From NCBI GenBank assembly GCA_002426495.1, contig DIQC01000027.1, positions 1-19,232 of the forward strand: a DNA stretch of 19,232 nt, written 5' to 3'. This DNA comes from Thermacetogenium sp. UBA5472. GTDB taxonomy: Bacteria > Bacillota > DSM-12270 > Thermacetogeniales > Thermacetogeniaceae. How positions within the stretch are numbered: the first letter of the stretch is position 1; the number at the start of each line of letters is the position of its first letter. Below are positions 16,600 through 19,232 of the stretch, piece by piece. The translations under genes were made by a program, and so were the position numbers. Below the pieces are notes generated by a model. The model did not search any database and was not told the DNA's origin. It was given only the letters and a program-made list of their open reading frames with translations.

Positions 16600-17272
16600 C
16601 CTTGACCTCCTCCCGCACAATCTCCCCATCCCGGAAATAAATTATCCGCCTGGCATAAGCAGCGATCTCTGGCTCGTGGGTAACCATAACAATTGTTCTT
16701 CCCGCCTTGTGCATCTTTTGGAGAATACTCATAATTTCCGAGCTTGCTTTGGTATCCAAATTGCCTGTAGGTTCATCAGCAAAGATAACCAGTGGGTTGT
16801 TGGCCAATGACCTGGCGATAGCCACACGCTGCTGTTCCCCTCCTGATAATTCAGATGGTTTATGGGTAAGCCGGTGTCCTAATCCTACTTGTTCCAGCAG
16901 TTCTTGAGCACGCTTACTCCTCTCCTCGCGCGGCGCACCAGCATAAATAAGGGGCAACTCCACATTGCGCAGAACATGATGCCTGGGCAGCAGATTGAAG
17001 CTCTGGAAAACAAAACCCAATTTTTGATTGCGCAGATCTGCCAGTTCATCATCTTCTAAGGTGTTTACATCCCGGCCATCCAGATAGTACTCACCTGAAG
17101 TGGGGCGCTCCAGGCAGCCTAAAAGAGTCAAAAAAGTAGATTTGCCACTGCCAGAGGGGCCCATGATGGCCACAAAATCCCCCTCAGGTATATCTAGATC
17201 AACACCCCGCAAGGCGTGGACAGCAGCATCTCCGCTTCCGAACACCATGGTCAGTCCGCTGACCCTGATCAC
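16586..17272 (-). CDS. MacB/LolD-type ABC transporter ATP-binding protein
   Basis: A 228-residue, full-length nucleotide-binding subunit that powers the adjacent permease. All motifs are intact: Walker A GPSGSGKST (38-46), Q-loop Gln90 in FVFQSFNLLPR, signature LSGGEQQR (142-149), Walker B VIFADEP with the catalytic Glu (167), D-loop GNLD and switch His199 in VTHE. SFNLLPRHHVLRNVELPLIYAG is typical of the LolD/MacB/FtsE-like group. The GTG start overlaps the adaptor's stop by 4 bp (GTGA). The gene overlaps the permease by 14 bp. Confidence 0.95.
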   Translation of the reverse strand: MIRVSGLTMVFGSGDAAVHALRGVDLDIPEGDFVAIMGPSGSGKSTFLTLLGCLERPTSGEYYLDGRDVNTLEDDELADLRNQKLGFVFQSFNLLPRHHVLRNVELPLIYAGAPREERSKRAQELLEQVGLGHRLTHKPSELSGGEQQRVAIARSLANNPLVIFADEPTGNLDTKASSEIMSILQKMHKAGRTIVMVTHEPEIAAYARRIIYFRDGEIVREEVKDELR

Positions 17273-18561
17273 TGGGCCGCACCACCAGTTAGGCGAACTT
17301 TCTGCCCCTCTTCAATATCCTGAGGTTCGAGTATCACCATGGCATTTTCTTTGATTCCCTTCTTTATCTCTGTGTAAAGTTCATTACTGTGGCCCGTCTG
17401 AATATTAACTTTCTTTGCTGCTCCATCTTCTACCACAAAGATAGTCTTGGACTCACCCTCTTCAGTTATTGCCTCATTGGGGATTAGCAGGGACTGGCGC
17501 GGTGTAACCCTGTAGATCACCACATCAACAGTAGCACCAGGTTTAAGTGCCTCCCCGTTCTCGATAGATATATACACTTTTATAGATGTCTCTGTTTGAC
17601 CCATCTGTGGACTAGGACCGCTGACCACAGGTGCAACACGAGAGACCTCACCTTTTACTAACTCTTCCGGTGCACCAGCCCAGCGCACCTCTACCTTCTG
17701 CCCAACTTCCACACCATTGATGTCCTGTTCACTAATATTGGCAACCACCTGCAGTTGATCAGGATCACCTATAGTGATCAGAGGCATACCCGGCTGGACA
17801 TAGCTGCCATCTTTTGCTGCAATTTGAAGCACAACACCATCGATCGGTGCCGTGAGCTTCCCTTTCTCCACAGCTGAACGAGCTGTTTTTACAGCTGTAC
17901 GAGCAGCATCAACTTTAGCCTTGGCCTGCTCCACCCCAAGCGCTAAGGATGCAGGATCTGGAGCTTCCACAGCACTGGCAGCTTTTTGGCCTTTCTCTGC
18001 CTCATCATATGCCTGTTGTGCAACATCCAGCTGTTCCTGTGTAGCCTTCTCTTCCTGAAAGAGTGCCCTGACCGCATCCAAATTCTGCTTCGCTTCTGCT
18101 AAAATCGTTCCGGTATTTTCCACAGCAGCAGCGGCTTCCTCTCTTCCCTTTCGTGCATTAGCCAAATTCGCTTCAGCCTTCTGCAAACCATCCTCTGCTT
18201 TTTGCAAATCATCCTCTGCATCCGCTAACTGCTGCCGCTGCTCAGATACATCCAGTTCAGCTAAAACTTGTCCCTTTTCAGCCCGGTCACCCTCCTGTAC
18301 CTTGAGGGTCAACTTACCGGGCAATGAAGCAACCAGATCAGCCGAGTCCACCACATCCACGCTCCCGGTGGCCAGGACTTTATCCTCATACTCCATCATC
18401 TTAGCTTCGGCAGTTTTAACATTTACAGTTGATACACTATTAGTTTTAATCACTGCACCTATAACTACCGCAACGATCAATATTAGGCCTAAAGCTATTG
18501 CAATTTTCTTTTTCACTTTTTCAAATAGATTCCCCTTCCTCAACCTATAAGGCAGGTGCAT
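17269..18561 (-). CDS. MacA/HlyD-type efflux adaptor (periplasmic-adaptor-like, membrane anchored)
   Basis: A membrane-fusion protein that bridges the MacB-type permease and the cell exterior. A basic N-terminus precedes one membrane anchor (IAIALGLILIVAVVIGAV). Next come a first half-lipoyl segment, an Ala/Glu/Lys-rich coiled-coil hairpin with near-repeats (QKAEDGLQKAEANLANA), the second half-lipoyl segment (GKLTAPIDGVVLQI, SYVQPGMPLITIGD), and a beta-barrel and membrane-proximal region. The anchor without a lipobox fits a Gram-positive MacA-like protein. The frame opens at TTG 18570. I prefer ATG 18561 (430 residues), which overlaps the YIP1 gene by 17 bp, although its ribosome binding site is weak (AGGA about 13 nt upstream). 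The end overlaps the ATPase gene by 4 bp. Confidence 0.9.
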   Translation of the reverse strand: MHLPYRLRKGNLFEKVKKKIAIALGLILIVAVVIGAVIKTNSVSTVNVKTAEAKMMEYEDKVLATGSVDVVDSADLVASLPGKLTLKVQEGDRAEKGQVLAELDVSEQRQQLADAEDDLQKAEDGLQKAEANLANARKGREEAAAAVENTGTILAEAKQNLDAVRALFQEEKATQEQLDVAQQAYDEAEKGQKAASAVEAPDPASLALGVEQAKAKVDAARTAVKTARSAVEKGKLTAPIDGVVLQIAAKDGSYVQPGMPLITIGDPDQLQVVANISEQDINGVEVGQKVEVRWAGAPEELVKGEVSRVAPVVSGPSPQMGQTETSIKVYISIENGEALKPGATVDVVIYRVTPRQSLLIPNEAITEEGESKTIFVVEDGAAKKVNIQTGHSNELYTEIKKGIKENAMVILEPQDIEEGQKVRLTGGAAQ

Positions 18562-19232
18562 TGCTGACAATTAGTCCTGCTATAATAGCATAAACCAACC
18601 AGAGCCCAAAAAGATATACCATTACCCATGTGGAATTCTTGTTTTTCATAACAAGAGCGCCACCAATGCTGCACAGAATCAAACTCCACCAGATAAAAGG
18701 ATTGCAGGCGCTTAAAAAACCATACAAAAAACCGGATTCAGTCGGAGCGAACACTGCTAAACTAAGGTTTGCCTTGGTGAAATTCTCAACTGCTGTCAAC
18801 ATGAGCAATATATTAGTGATAATTGTACCCAGCAGAGCAGGAACATAACCATAGATACCAACTGCAAACAGTGTCCCAAATGGAGCTTCTTTAGAACTTA
18901 TTGCTGCATAGATCTTCATTAATACTGCCATCACCAGTCCGAACACCCAAGGTGCAGCTATAGCAGCAACTATTGTAGTACCAACAGTAACATTGCCTGT
19001 AAACGCACCGAGTGCTTCAATGTCTTCGGGTGAGATCCCTGGAGTATTCTCTAAAGTCCATAAAGAAAACTCCTGAACCTTAGGAATCGTAAACGCAGTA
19101 GAAATAATGCCGATTACAGAAAGCGTTACTGCCGCAGCACCGAATCTGGGATTCTCTACAATATACTTTAAGCTCTCCCCCGGACTAAATATAACCTCAA
19201 CCAACAACGCCGCCCAACTCTTCTTTTTATCC
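18545..19232 (-). CDS. YIP1-family membrane protein (5' end outside the window)
   Basis: At least 228 residues of an integral membrane protein resembling the bacterial YIP1 family, whose function is poorly known. The first ATG/TTG-type start would be at 19207, but the frame continues without a stop to the window edge (DKKKSWAALLVEVIFSPGESLKYIVENP), and family members usually have residues before the FSPGE segment. I therefore treat the gene as truncated by the window. About five hydrophobic segments are visible after the N-terminal FSPGESL motif, with PFIWW near segment four. It is the first visible gene of the efflux operon and overlaps the adaptor gene by 17 bp, so it is probably co-expressed. 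The promoter is out of view. Confidence 0.8.
   Translation of the reverse strand, partial: DKKKSWAALLVEVIFSPGESLKYIVENPRFGAAAVTLSVIGIISTAFTIPKVQEFSLWTLENTPGISPEDIEALGAFTGNVTVGTTIVAAIAAPWVFGLVMAVLMKIYAAISSKEAPFGTLFAVGIYGYVPALLGTIITNILLMLTAVENFTKANLSLAVFAPTESGFLYGFLSACNPFIWWSLILCSIGGALVMKNKNSTWVMVYLFGLWLVYAIIAGLIVSNAPAL

Overview
The window looks like a chromosomal segment of a low-to-moderate GC Firmicute, most likely a clostridial-type anaerobe. The evidence is a T-box leader, a DUF881/Sbp (DUF1290) cluster, AGGAGG-type ribosome binding sites with frequent GTG starts, TTGACA/TATAAT-like promoters, a membrane-anchored MacA-like adaptor, and archaeal/clostridial-type LeuC and LeuD. The species cannot be named from the sequence alone.

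Layout. Positions 1-983 hold little: a weak inverted repeat and a degraded fragment of an Rpn/PD-(D/E)XK nuclease-transposase on the minus strand. A strong promoter (910-938) drives a plus-strand trio, DUF881 - Sbp (DUF1290) - DUF881 (984-2772), of membrane-anchored proteins that in other Firmicutes usually lie near cell-division genes. A hairpin at 2774-2800 separates it from a convergent minus-strand operon.

The central 11 kb (14055 down to 2831) is one branched-chain amino acid operon read on the minus strand. It has a promoter, a T-box riboswitch (probable Ile specifier) with its terminator, then ilvE, ilvD, ilvB, ilvN, leuA, leuC, leuD, leuB and cimA. Genes after ilvD are closely packed or overlapping. 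IlvBN and IlvD serve valine, leucine and isoleucine; LeuA, LeuCD and LeuB extend the chain to leucine; CimA makes citramalate from pyruvate and acetyl-CoA, which LeuCD and LeuB can carry to 2-oxobutyrate, giving threonine-independent isoleucine synthesis. IlvE does the final transamination. ilvC, the one common-pathway gene missing, must be elsewhere. A perfect 13-bp palindrome with a GGAACCGTCCCC-containing loop lies across the ilvE stop codon and resembles a REP-like element.

Upstream on the same strand is a stand-alone P-loop protein built from two copies of one ATPase-like unit, the second with a degenerate Walker A (14131-15252). Then comes an ABC efflux operon (19232 down to 15391): a YIP1-family membrane protein (cut by the window edge), a MacA/HlyD-type adaptor, a MacB-type ATPase and an FtsX/MacB-type permease, ending in a strong terminator at 15318-15340.

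No clearly novel system was found. The items most worth a second look are the T-box/CimA operon design, the REP-like palindrome and the internally duplicated P-loop protein.
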